Assembly (NCBI RefSeq): GCF_003813775.1 | Contig: NZ_RPDH01000001.1 | Span: 2,294,001-2,358,000 of the forward strand | Origin: Chitinophaga lutea | GTDB taxonomy: Bacteria; Bacteroidota; Bacteroidia; Chitinophagales; Chitinophagaceae | Direction of reading: 5' to 3' | Length of the DNA: 64,000 bases | Shown: piece after piece, positions 38,138 through 50,928 of the stretch | Position numbering within the stretch: position 1 is the first letter of the stretch | Layout of the letters: each line of letters starts with the position of its first letter | Notes under the pieces: generated by a model | The model's database searches: none | Told to the model about the DNA's origin: nothing | Seen by the model: the letters and a program-made list of their open reading frames with translations, nothing else | Made by a program: the position numbers and the translations under genes

Positions 38138-39016
38138 TCAGAACCCCTTCCCCGCAATTTCCACCCGGAAGGTTTCCATGCACTTTCTGTCCTGCAGCGT
38201 CACATACACGGTTTTTCCGTCGGCTCCGCCGAATACCAGGTTACTACACGATTTGCCTTTGAGGGGGATTTCCCGCACCAGCTCCCCGGCGGGCGACAAT
38301 ACGGCAATGGTGCCTTTGCCGTAACGGGTTATATACAGGTTGCCGGCTTTGTCGCATTTCATGCCGTCGAAACCAAAGTCGGGGAATTCGGCGAAGAGGG
38401 TTTTATTGGAGATATTGCCCCGGCCGTCGACATTGAACTTCCAGACTTTTCGCTGCACGCTCTCGTTGACATAGAGTATTTTTTCATCAGGACTAAGGGT
38501 AATGCCATTGGTGGTACCCATCTGGCCGCTGAGGAGCACCGCGCTTCCCGGCTTGTCTACCCGCCAAAGCTGGCCTGTGCCGTTTTTCCAGTTTGGGTCG
38601 GATGCGAAAATCTGCCCTTTCCGGTTGATGCACAGGTCGTTAGGTTGATTAAAAAGCGGGTGGTGCACATAAACGCTCACTTTTTTAGTGCGCATATCCA
38701 CCTGCAGCACATTATGCCCTTTGAAGTCGGCCAGCAGCATATTCCCGCTCCGGGAAAACTGAATGCTGTTGGCAATGCTGCCTTCGGGCAAGGTCACGAA
38801 CACCTCGCCACTCCCGTTCCGGGTGTCGATCTTGCCGATGGTGCCGTCCTGCTTAAAATTCACGACGTACAGGTTGCCCGCTTTGTCGAAGTTGGGGCCT
38901 TCGATGTTGGTGGAAAACATATTTTCGGCAGTCAGGTCGCGGGCGGTATACAAGGGCTCCTGGGCTTCCGCGGCCATAGCAGTCAGCATGAAAAGGGTGG
39001 GGAGGAAGTATTTCAT
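38138..39016 (-). CDS. SMP-30/gluconolactonase/LRE-like beta-propeller, secreted
   Basis: A 292-residue exported protein. Signal peptide (MKYFLPTLFMLTAMAAEAQ), then a six-bladed propeller typical of SMP-30/gluconolactonase proteins: NIEGPNFDKAGNLYVVN, KGHNVLQVD, QPNDLCINRKGQIFASDP, GTTNGITLSPDEKILYVNES, GFDGMKCDKAGNLYITRYG and CSNLVFGGADGKTVYVT. Metal ligands expected of the family (Glu in EGP, Asn in NGIT, Asp in FDGM) are present. It may hydrolyse a sugar lactone; the actual substrate is unknown. It precedes DUF2625 on the same strand by 86 bases. Confidence 0.92.
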   Translation of the reverse strand: MKYFLPTLFMLTAMAAEAQEPLYTARDLTAENMFSTNIEGPNFDKAGNLYVVNFKQDGTIGKIDTRNGSGEVFVTLPEGSIANSIQFSRSGNMLLADFKGHNVLQVDMRTKKVSVYVHHPLFNQPNDLCINRKGQIFASDPNWKNGTGQLWRVDKPGSAVLLSGQMGTTNGITLSPDEKILYVNESVQRKVWKFNVDGRGNISNKTLFAEFPDFGFDGMKCDKAGNLYITRYGKGTIAVLSPAGELVREIPLKGKSCSNLVFGGADGKTVYVTLQDRKCMETFRVEIAGKGF

Positions 39017-39074
39017 CGTATTAAATTAATTTTTTTTAGCGTAAAACTGCAAATGCGCCTAATTTGCAGCCCGT

Positions 39075-40127
39075 ATGATTCACGTATCAGATATCAAAGA
39101 CCTGGAAAGGCTCACCATCCACAAGGTGGGCAACGCTACAAACGAAGACCCGCTGGTGCTTTCGCAACAGCCTCTGGAACTGAAAGATGAAACCATCGGC
39201 ACCCTGTTGCTGAGCTACTTTATCCAGCCCTTTACCAACAATGCAGAATATTTCAGGTTTACCCACGACGCAGATATCCACCTGAACGAGGTGTTTAAAT
39301 ACTGCAGCCTCATTTTCGAAGACCCGGCCAACTTCCAGGAGCAATCCGTCAATATCGCCAAACACCTGTATAAACACTCTACCCACCCGAAAATCAAAGG
39401 AGGGGAACTGTATATCACCCATTTTTCGAAATGCCAGGTAGATGGGGAAGAAGTGGAAGCCATCGGTATTTTTAAGTCGGAAAACCGGGATACCTACCTG
39501 AAAGTGTACCTGAGCAACGACAACTACGAGGTGAACTACGACGATGGTATCAACATCAATAAACTCGACAAAGGCTGCCTGGTGTTCAATGTAGAGCAGG
39601 AGGAAGGTTTTAAAGTGAGCATCGTAGACAGCATCAGCAAACAGAACGAGGCGGTTTACTGGAAAGATGCCTTCCTGCAGGTGCAGCGGCGGGAAGACAG
39701 TTACCACCAGACCGAAACGATGGTGAACCTCTGCCAGCAGTTCATACAGAAACGGCTGCCCGAGGAGTTCGAAATGAACCGGGTAGATCAGATCGAACTG
39801 CTCAACAAGTCCGCCGCTTATTTCAAGGAAAAGGAACAGTTCCAGATGGATGAGTTTGCCGAGGAAGTGCTGGGGCACCCCGATGCGGTAGATGCATTTA
39901 AAAACTACCGCGAACATTTCCGGGATGAGTACCGGCTGGATGTGCCCGACGAATTCGACATTTCAAGCCCGGCGGTAAAAAAACAGCAGAAAGTATTCAA
40001 AAGCATCCTGAAACTCGACCGGAATTTCCACGTGTATATCCACGGCAACCGCGAAATGATCGAGCGGGGGTACGATGAGGAACGGAGCATGAATTATTAC
40101 AAGCTTTATTTTGAGGAAGAAAAGTAA
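39075..40127 (+). CDS. Nucleoid-associated protein, NdpA/YejK family
   Basis: A 350-residue homologue of the 37-kDa nucleoid-associated protein. Family blocks are YITHFSKCQVDGEEVEAIGIFKSE split as ITHFSKCQVDGEE and AIGIFKSENRDTYLKV, with an acidic, helical C-terminal part ending YYKLYFEEEK. Presumed DNA-associated; the exact role in Bacteroidota is not known. It ends one base before the stop of the convergent rhomboid gene, with no terminator between them, so their transcripts must overlap. Confidence 0.87.
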   Translation: MIHVSDIKDLERLTIHKVGNATNEDPLVLSQQPLELKDETIGTLLLSYFIQPFTNNAEYFRFTHDADIHLNEVFKYCSLIFEDPANFQEQSVNIAKHLYKHSTHPKIKGGELYITHFSKCQVDGEEVEAIGIFKSENRDTYLKVYLSNDNYEVNYDDGININKLDKGCLVFNVEQEEGFKVSIVDSISKQNEAVYWKDAFLQVQRREDSYHQTETMVNLCQQFIQKRLPEEFEMNRVDQIELLNKSAAYFKEKEQFQMDEFAEEVLGHPDAVDAFKNYREHFRDEYRLDVPDEFDISSPAVKKQQKVFKSILKLDRNFHVYIHGNREMIERGYDEERSMNYYKLYFEEEK

Positions 40128-40128
40128 G

Positions 40129-41568
40129 CTACCGGCTTAGTGCTTTCTGCATTTCATCCAATTCGCGAAGGGCTTCGAGAATCTGGTGGTCGTAGCTATT
40201 TTTGCCTTCCACCAGCGTGCGGTAGTTATAATTGAATACGTTTTTCTGGGTTTCCACCAGCCTGCGGAGCAACACATTCCGTTTACGGGAATCTACTCCC
40301 AGGGAAAGCTGATCGATCTCATCCATGATCCGCAGGTTCTGATCCATATAATAAATACTGTAATTCTTCAGCCATTTCACCTTTTCGTCTTCGGAACGGG
40401 TGTTGTATACGCCGTACGACAGGATAAAATTCTCATCCAGCTGCTGTAGCTTTTTAATGTAAGTGTTCACGTCGCGGGGCAGCAGGAAGTAAGCAATGAC
40501 TAATACGGTTGCGGCCAGGGCGGTAGCGGGCAGGGTATTTTTGGAGGTTGCCGGTGTTTTCAGCCCCCGGAACAGCAGCAGGCAGAGCAATATTCCCATC
40601 AGCAGTCCCCCGATATGTGCCCCGTGATCGAAATTGGTTTGCATGAATATCGTGGCCAGGCTGAATGCCAGGTAGATGCCAATGCTGATCAGCAGAGCCC
40701 GCCGTTCGAAGGGCTCCACGAATTTCCGCAGCAGCAGGGTGAAGATGAAACCCAACAACCCGAATACCGCGCCAGAAGCGCCGAGCGTGGGCGTGATATC
40801 GTACCACCAGAGGCTGGCGATGCTGGCAGCCAGCGCACAAAGCAGGTATACTGCCAGGAAGCGCCACCGGCCCAGGAGCGGCTCGAGATAAGTACCGCCG
40901 ATCATGATGCCGTACAGGTTGAAAAAGAGGTGCATCACATCCGCATGTAAAAAGCTGGCAGCGAGCAGGCGCCACGGCTGCCCGAAAAGAGTGAGGGGCT
41001 TGAAGTTGGCGCCGGCCTGTTCCAGCACTGTCACGTCTGCCTGCCACCACGAACTGCCGGCAAACAGCATTTTGTTGGTCAGCACCAGGTAAATCAACAC
41101 ATTGAGTACTATGAGGATGGGTGTGATGAAGAATCCCCTTGCCGGTTTGAAAATGTTCAGAAAACCCTGCCGCTCCGGGGTGAGGTGAATGGTATCCGTT
41201 TTAACACCGATGCGTTGCTCCCTTTCCGCGTAGATAACATCGAGCGCTTCGTTGCTGTATGTTTCATTGATGGTTGCAATGGTTTGTTGCAGGCGCCGGA
41301 TGTTTTGCCGGTTGCGGCCGAAGTCGAGCACCTGCGCGCCGGTGGAAACGCTGCTCAGGCGGATGTTCCCCGGTGTGAGGGTCGCACTTATCTGTTCACT
41401 CCACGAGCGGAAGCTGAAATGCGTGAATGCGGTGATGTTGGCGGGATTGATTTCACTGATATTCCAGCCGGCTTTTTCAAAGGCCAGCCACAAAATAACC
41501 AGCTGCCCGGCCGGGGTGCGGTTGTTGAGTGTACAGGAGGTGCTATATCGGGGAGGGAATCCGATCAT
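40129..41568 (-). CDS. Rhomboid protease with extra N- and C-terminal domains
   Basis: A 479-residue protein. Residues 1-140 form a soluble domain of mixed alpha/beta character (AFEKAGWNISEINP, QVLDFGRNRQNIRRL) that I cannot assign; 145-335 is a rhomboid core with HADVMHLFFNLYG, Ser266 in GASGAVFG and His318 in GAHIGG, so it should be active; 350-370 is an additional membrane helix, and about 375-479 a helical C-terminal domain on the other side. This long form differs from the two short rhomboids at 25.6-27.5 kb. It follows ricT after 70 bases. Confidence 0.93.
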   Translation of the reverse strand: MIGFPPRYSTSCTLNNRTPAGQLVILWLAFEKAGWNISEINPANITAFTHFSFRSWSEQISATLTPGNIRLSSVSTGAQVLDFGRNRQNIRRLQQTIATINETYSNEALDVIYAEREQRIGVKTDTIHLTPERQGFLNIFKPARGFFITPILIVLNVLIYLVLTNKMLFAGSSWWQADVTVLEQAGANFKPLTLFGQPWRLLAASFLHADVMHLFFNLYGIMIGGTYLEPLLGRWRFLAVYLLCALAASIASLWWYDITPTLGASGAVFGLLGFIFTLLLRKFVEPFERRALLISIGIYLAFSLATIFMQTNFDHGAHIGGLLMGILLCLLLFRGLKTPATSKNTLPATALAATVLVIAYFLLPRDVNTYIKKLQQLDENFILSYGVYNTRSEDEKVKWLKNYSIYYMDQNLRIMDEIDQLSLGVDSRKRNVLLRRLVETQKNVFNYNYRTLVEGKNSYDHQILEALRELDEMQKALSR

Positions 41569-41638
41569 TACGGGACAATAAAGGTAGAGACGCCACGAAG
41601 TGCGTCTCTACTTATAATAATACGTTCAGTACTTATTT

Positions 41639-43222
41639 TTATTGTTTGTTATCGGGTTTGTTGTCCGGTTTCCGGGGCGGCCGGTTCCGGTTTTTGTGAT
41701 GGTGCTGGCCGCTGTGCCCGCCGGCTTGCTGCGGTTTGCCGCCTTCTCTCGGTTCCCTGGGCTCTCTTGGCTCCCGAGGTTTCTGATCCTGCCTGGGCGG
41801 GCGTGGTTCGCCTTTCTGCTCATTGCGGGGAGCCTGTTCGCCGCGGGGCTTTTGCTCGCCACGTTGTTCGTTGCGCGGACGCTGTTCCTGCCGGGGCTTT
41901 TGTTCACCGCGGGGCTCGTTGCCGCTACGCTGGCGCTGCTCGCCACGGGGCTTTTGTTCACCCTGTTTCTGCTCGCCGCGGGCCTCATTTTTGGGCCGCT
42001 GATCGCGCTGCGGCCGGCCCCCACCCTGTTGGGGCTGACCCTGTTGCTGCGGAGCGCCGCCTTTTTGTTTTTCTTTCTGTTGTTCTTTTTGTTTGTCGCG
42101 CGACTTCTGTTTCCGCTTCTGTGAAGCTTTTTCGAGCGAGCGCAGGCTGATCTGGCCTACCACATCGGCAAAGCCCAGGTCGGCTTCTTTATTCGGTTTG
42201 CTGCTCACCACTTCCACTGCTTTCAGTTCCTCCGGCTTGACGCCCTGGCGGTTCAGCTGGCGGATTTCCTTTACGCGGGTGATCGTGAGCGGGTATTGTT
42301 TATTGCTGTTGTCGTAGGAATACCACATGAGGTTTTTGAAGATATCCCGCTTCTGCAAAGTTGCATTGCCGCTTGCAGTTTCAATTACATCGCAATCGTC
42401 GGGGAAATCTTTCAGGGCATCGAGGTAGGTATCCAGTTCATAGTTGAGGCAGCATTTGAGACGGCCGCACTGTCCCGAGAGTTTCGCCTGGTTAATGGAC
42501 AGGTTCTGGTAGCGCGCGGCGGTGGTGTTTACGGATTTAAAATCCGTCAGCCAGGTGGCGCAGCACAGTTCGCGGCCGCAACTGCCGATACCGCCTACTT
42601 TTCCGGCTTCCTGGCGGGCACCGATCTGGCGCATCTCCACCTTCACCCGGAATTCGGAGGCGTATACTTTAATCAGTTCCCGGAAATCCACCCGGTCGTC
42701 TGCCGTATAAAAGAACGTCGCTTTCCGGCCGTCTGCCTGAATTTCCACTTCGGCCAGTTTCATTTCCAGGCCCAGGCTGCGGGCGATGGCCCGCGCTTTG
42801 ATCAGTGCTTCCTTTTCACGGTTTTTGTTGTCGGTCATGCGGTTCATGTCCTCCGTAGAAGCACGGCGCAGCAGTTTTTTCACTTCGGGGGTATCTTCCA
42901 CCCGACGTTTTTTCATCTGCAACTTTACCAGTTCACCGGTAAGGTTCACCATGCCCACGTCGAAACCGCTGACGCCTTCCACGGCCACCATTTCGCCTTT
43001 TTCAAAGACCTGTTTGGTGGAATTGCGGAAGAAATCTTTACGACTACCGTTATTGAAGCTAACTTCTATGATGTCAAATGGTGCTAAACTATCACTCAAG
43101 GGAATATTGGACAGCCAGTCAAACACGTTCAATCTGTTACATCCACCACTGCTGCAACCTCCATTACTCTTGCATCCCGCCGGCTTCCCATCAACACCCG
43201 TACCACATCCGGCACAAGCCAT
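41639..43222 (-). CDS. ricT: RicT/YaaT-like PSP1-domain Fe-S protein with long basic disordered tail
   Basis: A 527-residue protein. The Cys-rich N-terminus (Cys3, 6, 17, 23, 28) and PSP1 core (about 45-290) carry CGRELCC (215-221) and CGRLKCC (252-258), the cysteines that bind [4Fe-4S] clusters in Bacillus RicT, a partner of RNase Y in mRNA maturation. From about 366 onwards the protein is a low-complexity chain of Arg, Gln, Glu, Lys, Pro and Gly with imperfect RGEQKP/PRNEQ and three tandem REP repeats, ending His- and Asp/Asn-Lys-rich. Such a tail could bind RNA or membranes; that is inference. The gene is next to the pol III delta' gene, as in Firmicutes and other Bacteroidota. Confidence 0.92.
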   Translation of the reverse strand: MACAGCGTGVDGKPAGCKSNGGCSSGGCNRLNVFDWLSNIPLSDSLAPFDIIEVSFNNGSRKDFFRNSTKQVFEKGEMVAVEGVSGFDVGMVNLTGELVKLQMKKRRVEDTPEVKKLLRRASTEDMNRMTDNKNREKEALIKARAIARSLGLEMKLAEVEIQADGRKATFFYTADDRVDFRELIKVYASEFRVKVEMRQIGARQEAGKVGGIGSCGRELCCATWLTDFKSVNTTAARYQNLSINQAKLSGQCGRLKCCLNYELDTYLDALKDFPDDCDVIETASGNATLQKRDIFKNLMWYSYDNSNKQYPLTITRVKEIRQLNRQGVKPEELKAVEVVSSKPNKEADLGFADVVGQISLRSLEKASQKRKQKSRDKQKEQQKEKQKGGAPQQQGQPQQGGGRPQRDQRPKNEARGEQKQGEQKPRGEQRQRSGNEPRGEQKPRQEQRPRNEQRGEQKPRGEQAPRNEQKGEPRPPRQDQKPREPREPREPREGGKPQQAGGHSGQHHHKNRNRPPRKPDNKPDNKQ

Positions 43223-43353
43223 ATTTTATATGTTTATTATATTAAAAAATAATTATCCCTGCATGCACAAGTCACTAAAAGTACATATTTACTTCCAGCA
43301 TTCAAAGGCTGTACAGGGAATAAAGGTACAAAGGTAAGGTAATTAGTTGACAG

Positions 43354-44490
43354 CTATACAGGCAGCGGCTTCCCCTTGAAGATATGCTGAAGCCGGATAG
43401 ACAGCGCATGGAAGAGGATTTTGCCGTTGGCATTGCGCTCAATGTGGTAGTAGGCATTGTCGAGCTCCTCCGTCAGTTGTTGCATCTGCCCCAGGTTGGC
43501 CAGTTTCTTCAGTTTTTCGGCAAAATCCACCTCTTCGTCTGAAAAGGCCAGCTGGCTGCGGTCCATATACTGGAGGCGCAGGCTGTGTTCCAGCACGTTG
43601 ATGAAATAGCGGAGAAACTGCTTCTGGTTTTCGCGCCCGATTTTCGGACTGGCGATGTGGTCCACCCATTCCTGCAGGCCGCTGCGGTTTTGCATGAAGA
43701 TGCAATTCAACCAGCTCCGCAACATTTCGTGATAGTCGTTGTCGTTATGTTGCAAAAGTTGCAGGGCCTCGCGGTAATTGCCGGAGGCGATGGTGGCAAT
43801 CTGCCGGGCACGCTGCTCATTCACCTGGTTGCGCTCCATCAGGGCCGTCACCACCTCGTTTTTGGTGAGGGGGTTGATACGGATCAACTGGGTGCGGGAA
43901 AGGATGGTGGCCAGTATCTGTTCCTGGTTTTCCGCCACGAGAATGAAAACGGTATTGGCCGGCGGTTCCTCGATCAGTTTGAGCAGCCGGTTGCCTTCGT
44001 TGCCCAGGTATTCGGGCATCCACATCAACAGGATTTTGTACTGGCTTTCGAAACTCTTCAGGTTGAGTTTGTGGATGATATCGGCGCACTCGTGGGCGGT
44101 GATATTGCCCTGTTTGTTTTCCGCGCCGATAAACTGCAACCAGTCGTACGCGTTGCCGTACGGCTGCTGATCGATGAACTCGCGCCATTCTGCCACATAA
44201 TCGGTACTGATAGGCTTATCGCCCGGCTTGCGCGGAATAACGGGATAAGAAAAATGAATATCCGGATGAATGTACTGGGCGGCTTTTTTGCAGGCGGCGC
44301 ACTGACCACAGGAGTCGTTGGCCTGGCGGTTTTCACACACCAGGTACTGGGCGAATGCAAGGCCCATCGGCAACCCGCCGGCGCCTTCGGGCGCCAGCAT
44401 TATCATGGCATGGCTGAGGCGGTTATGCTCCACCGCATGCAGCAACTGTTCCTGCGTGGCACGCTGCCCTATGATCGCTGAAAAATTCAT
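43354..44490 (-). CDS. holB: DNA polymerase III delta' subunit
   Basis: A 378-residue clamp-loader subunit. AAA+ fold with a degenerate P-loop (APEGAGGLP, Lys missing), as expected for the non-hydrolysing delta' subunit; a four-Cys zinc module CENRQANDSCGQCAAC (about residues 48-63); sensor region LMWMPEYLGNEGNRLLKLIEEP and arginine-finger region SRTQLIRINPL. The gene lies directly upstream of ricT, a conserved pairing. Confidence 0.92.
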   Translation of the reverse strand: MNFSAIIGQRATQEQLLHAVEHNRLSHAMIMLAPEGAGGLPMGLAFAQYLVCENRQANDSCGQCAACKKAAQYIHPDIHFSYPVIPRKPGDKPISTDYVAEWREFIDQQPYGNAYDWLQFIGAENKQGNITAHECADIIHKLNLKSFESQYKILLMWMPEYLGNEGNRLLKLIEEPPANTVFILVAENQEQILATILSRTQLIRINPLTKNEVVTALMERNQVNEQRARQIATIASGNYREALQLLQHNDNDYHEMLRSWLNCIFMQNRSGLQEWVDHIASPKIGRENQKQFLRYFINVLEHSLRLQYMDRSQLAFSDEEVDFAEKLKKLANLGQMQQLTEELDNAYYHIERNANGKILFHALSIRLQHIFKGKPLPV

Positions 44491-44510
44491 GGGCTAAAAA
44501 TACAGCAATA

Positions 44511-45035
44511 TTATTTGATGGAGTGAAAACACACCTTGGTAAAGGCGCCGTTTGCTTTTACAACTGGGTTGGCGGTCTGCACATAATAAGTGCCCGTTAC
44601 GGTGCGGCCCACCACATCGATCTCGGAGATGGTGATGGCTGCGCTGTCGGTGACCAGAAACTGCCCGCGGACGCCCAGCAGCACTTTACCGGAGGTGTCG
44701 CTGCCGTTTTTGCGGGAGTAGGAATAGGTTTTCACCTGGAGACTGTCGGAATAGAGTTTCGCCGAGGGATACGGCCCATCGGCAATGTTCATCACCACCC
44801 GCACCGTGTCTGCATAGGCCTCCATGCTCAGCAGCTTGAAATGCTGTGCCTGGCTTTCAGTACGTAGCAGGTTGGAGCTGAGTATTTTCATAGAGGTGGC
44901 ACGGTCGTTCACCCGAACATCCAGTGCCGCTTTTTCACAGTTGACCAGTTCGGACGGATTATACTCCTTGCAGGCGGATAATAAAAGCACGCTGCAGCAA
45001 ATGGCTGCGAATGTGTTCAGTAGATGTTTGCTCAT
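44511..45035 (-). CDS. Hypothetical lipoprotein
   Basis: A 174-residue protein with a lipoprotein signal (LLLSAC, about Cys22) and a predicted beta-sandwich mature domain (VRVVMNIADGPYPSAKLYSD, GTYYVQTANPVVKANGAFTKV). The ending resembles DUF6252-like Bacteroidota lipoproteins, but I do not claim the family. It lies 20 bases before holB and 8 bases after the glutathione peroxidase gene on the same strand, so it is probably in the same transcript. Confidence 0.78.
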   Translation of the reverse strand: MSKHLLNTFAAICCSVLLLSACKEYNPSELVNCEKAALDVRVNDRATSMKILSSNLLRTESQAQHFKLLSMEAYADTVRVVMNIADGPYPSAKLYSDSLQVKTYSYSRKNGSDTSGKVLLGVRGQFLVTDSAAITISEIDVVGRTVTGTYYVQTANPVVKANGAFTKVCFHSIK

Positions 45036-45043
45036 GTGGTGTA

Positions 45044-45565
45044 TTATTTTTCAATGGCCGCAATCACTTCCGGTGCAGAGGGCAATGTTTTGGGCTTAAA
45101 TACGGCAACCAGCTCCCCTTTTTCATCCAGCAGGTATTTCTGGAAATTCCAGGTCACTTCTTCGGGAGAAAACTGTTTTTTCCTGCTTTCCGCGGTCAGC
45201 CACTGGTACACGGGATGGATATCGGACCCTTTTACCGACACTTTGGTGGTCATGGGGAAAGAAACGGCGTACTCTTTGGTGCAGAAAGCCTTGATTTCTT
45301 CATTGGAACCCGGTTCCTGGCCGCCGAAGTTATTGGCGGGGAAGCCGATGATCACCAGTTTGTTTTTATATTTTTTGTACAGCTTCTCGAGTTCTGCATA
45401 CTGTGGGGTATTCCCGCACATGGACGCCGTATTCACGATCAGAATCTTTTTGCCTTTGTATTTGGAAAAATCGATCTTCCCGCCTTCGAGTGCGTCGACT
45501 TTAAAATCGTAAATGTTGCCGAAGGAAACGGAGAAGAATAAAGACAGGAGCATTAATTTAAACAT
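45044..45565 (-). CDS. Glutathione peroxidase family thiol peroxidase, exported
   Basis: A 173-residue peroxidase. A short signal peptide (about 1-16) is followed by the GPx core with peroxidatic Cys50 in NTASMCGNTPQY, the second motif IIGFPANNFGGQEPGSNEEI with the conserved Gln, and the Trp motif VTWNFQKYLLD. A second cysteine in KAFCTKEY could be the resolving residue of thioredoxin-dependent GPx. Likely removes peroxides in the periplasm. Confidence 0.93.
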   Translation of the reverse strand: MFKLMLLSLFFSVSFGNIYDFKVDALEGGKIDFSKYKGKKILIVNTASMCGNTPQYAELEKLYKKYKNKLVIIGFPANNFGGQEPGSNEEIKAFCTKEYAVSFPMTTKVSVKGSDIHPVYQWLTAESRKKQFSPEEVTWNFQKYLLDEKGELVAVFKPKTLPSAPEVIAAIEK

Positions 45566-45615
45566 GATCGTATTTTTTGGATGTTGACAGGTGGCGTATA
45601 TAAAGATAGCACAAA

Positions 45616-46239
45616 TTATTTCCCCTGTTGCAGGTAATTCTCCAGCGGCAGGCGGTTTGTGAGCGACCTGGCGAGCGTCATTTCATCTGCATATTCCAGC
45701 TCTCCGCCGAAGGCGATGCCCCGGGCGATGGTCGTAATTTTCACCGGCAGGTCTTTCAGTTTTTTGGACAGGTAATAGATGGTAGTATCCCCTTCGATGG
45801 TTGGGCTGAGCGCCATGATCACTTCCCCGATGCCCTGCTGCTGCACCCTTTCCACGAGGGAATGGATATTGAGCTGATCGGGCCCGATGCCGTCTATCGG
45901 CGAAATGATGCCCCCGAGTACGTGGTACACCCCATTAAACTGCTGTGTATTTTCGATGGCAATCACATCCCGGATGCTTTCCACCACGCATACGATGCCT
46001 GCCTGACGGGCGGGATTGGCACAAATGGTGCAGATATCCTCGTCGGACACATTGTGGCAGTGCTGGCAGAATTTGATCTGCCGCCGCATGCGGACGATCG
46101 TTTCTGAGAACAGTTCTACCTGCGCCACGTCCTGCTTGAGCAGGTGCAATACCAGCCGCAATGCGGTTTTTTTCCCCACACCGGGCAGCCTGGCGAATTC
46201 ATTGACAGCATTTTCAATCAGTGCGGAAGAGAAGATCAT
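45616..46239 (-). CDS. recR: Recombination mediator RecR
   Basis: With RecO/RecF, loads RecA onto gapped DNA. HhH motif LPGVGKKTALRLVLHLL (about 17-33), zinc finger CQHCHNVSDEDICTIC (about 57-72) and Toprim domain starting VCVVESIRDVIAIEN, with GDTTIYYL. 207 residues, normal length. Confidence 0.97.
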   Translation of the reverse strand: MIFSSALIENAVNEFARLPGVGKKTALRLVLHLLKQDVAQVELFSETIVRMRRQIKFCQHCHNVSDEDICTICANPARQAGIVCVVESIRDVIAIENTQQFNGVYHVLGGIISPIDGIGPDQLNIHSLVERVQQQGIGEVIMALSPTIEGDTTIYYLSKKLKDLPVKITTIARGIAFGGELEYADEMTLARSLTNRLPLENYLQQGK

Positions 46240-46262
46240 GTGGCAAAATTACGGAACGCCGG

Positions 46263-47711
46263 CTATAGTTTCACGGTTGTTGGCACCGTCCAGTTCTTTT
46301 TAATGTTGATCGTCTCTTTATAGGCGAATACCTTTTCGGGCTGCTTTTTGGGCGAACCGTAGTACACGCCGGTGTCCCAGATGCCGTTCCGGTTCACGTC
46401 CACCAGTACCCTGATGGCGTACTCTCCGGGCTGGATGAGCCCCCGCTGCCATTTGCCGTTCACGATCACCCCTGAATATTTGATGTCTTTGCCGGAAACT
46501 AGCTGCACCACAAACTGATAGCCGGTGTCTTTCGGTAGTACGAGGTGCGCGCTGTCGCTGATGGCAAGATCGATCTTGATGGTACCGTAATCATCGAGAC
46601 TTTTGGCGGTGAAGGTCACCGTGTCTGCTTTTTGCGTTTGCAGGCCGGACGTGTCGGTGGCAAAACCTTTCGGCAGGATCAGCTCGTAAGGCATACCGGG
46701 TTTCCAGTTGTAGACAAGCTTAAAATGCTGGGCCGTGGTGTCGGCCATGTGCAGGGTAAAAGGCACCCGGTTGCCTAGCGTGTCTTCGAGTAGTTGTATT
46801 TGTGCGGAGTCGAGTGCTTTGATCGGGAAGTTGAAGCTCAGCGTAAGGGAATCGCCCAGTTCCTGCTGGCCTCCGTTGAGCCCGGCGCTGACCTGCAGCT
46901 TCGGTTTTTTGGCGTTTTTGGCCGGCGGAGCAGGCTCCTCGGGCTGTTTTTCTTCTTCGGGGCGAACCGTGTCTTTTTCCTTGAAAAGGGACAGGTTCAC
47001 TTCTTCCATATTCCCGTCCAGGTGCAGAACGCTGTCTGAAAAGGCGATCAGCTCCGTGGGCTGGGCGGTGTACTGGAAATCACGGTCTTCTTCTTTGAGG
47101 GCGAATATTCGATAGGTGCCGGGTTTCAGGTTCTTGAAACGGTAAGAGCCGTCGCCTTTGGTTTTGGCCAGGTACAACGGTTTTTCCTTCGACACGGCGG
47201 AGTCTTCGAGGTTGGAATAGAGCATCACGGCCACATTACTGTCTACCTTGCCGGTTTCGGCCACCACGAGCTTGCCCGTAATGGTGAGCGAGTCGAGATA
47301 ATTACCGGTAGACACCACGTACTGGAAATCCTCTATCGGGTTCCGCTCGTTCACGTCCTTCACGGCATCGCCGAAGTTAAAGGTGTAGGTGGTATTGGGC
47401 TGAAGGGAATCTTTCACCACCATGGTAACGGTACGGAGCTTGGCGGTGATGACAGGCGTCCGCTTCAGGGTGGGCGACACGATGAGTTTTTCCACGATAT
47501 TATCCAGTTCCACAAATTCGTTGAACTGGAAAACAACGCGCTGGGAGTTGAAATTCAGGGAAGAATCCTTGGGGTCCACATACAGCAGCCGGGGAGGCAG
47601 GGTATCCCTGGAGCCGCCGCCGGGAGGCACGATATTCGCACACCGGGTAAAAAAGCTGCACAACGCCAAAATGAACAGGGAGCTTATCCAGCCCCGGAAA
47701 TTCTGATTCAT
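46263..47711 (-). CDS. Ig-like domain lipoprotein
   Basis: A 482-residue exported protein. The signal ends at FTRC (about Cys24) and is followed by ANIVPPGGGSRDTLPPRL, the typical start of the Bacteroidota Ig-like (Big_5/SbsA-like) family. An Ig-like domain (about 35-135; FQFNEFVELDNIVEKLIVSP, TTYTFNFGDAV), a carboxypeptidase-regulatory-like repeat (about 140-215; GSYRFKNLKPGTYRIFAL), a Glu/Pro/Lys-rich linker (about 245-275), and a second Ig-like part follow. Probably an anchored envelope protein; the function is unknown. Confidence 0.88.
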   Translation of the reverse strand: MNQNFRGWISSLFILALCSFFTRCANIVPPGGGSRDTLPPRLLYVDPKDSSLNFNSQRVVFQFNEFVELDNIVEKLIVSPTLKRTPVITAKLRTVTMVVKDSLQPNTTYTFNFGDAVKDVNERNPIEDFQYVVSTGNYLDSLTITGKLVVAETGKVDSNVAVMLYSNLEDSAVSKEKPLYLAKTKGDGSYRFKNLKPGTYRIFALKEEDRDFQYTAQPTELIAFSDSVLHLDGNMEEVNLSLFKEKDTVRPEEEKQPEEPAPPAKNAKKPKLQVSAGLNGGQQELGDSLTLSFNFPIKALDSAQIQLLEDTLGNRVPFTLHMADTTAQHFKLVYNWKPGMPYELILPKGFATDTSGLQTQKADTVTFTAKSLDDYGTIKIDLAISDSAHLVLPKDTGYQFVVQLVSGKDIKYSGVIVNGKWQRGLIQPGEYAIRVLVDVNRNGIWDTGVYYGSPKKQPEKVFAYKETINIKKNWTVPTTVKL

Positions 47712-47762
47712 GTTTCCTATCCTGAATATTAAATGATTTGCAAACTTACTCTTTGTTGGCCA

Positions 47763-50927
<3,165 letters not shown>

Positions 50928-50928
50928 A

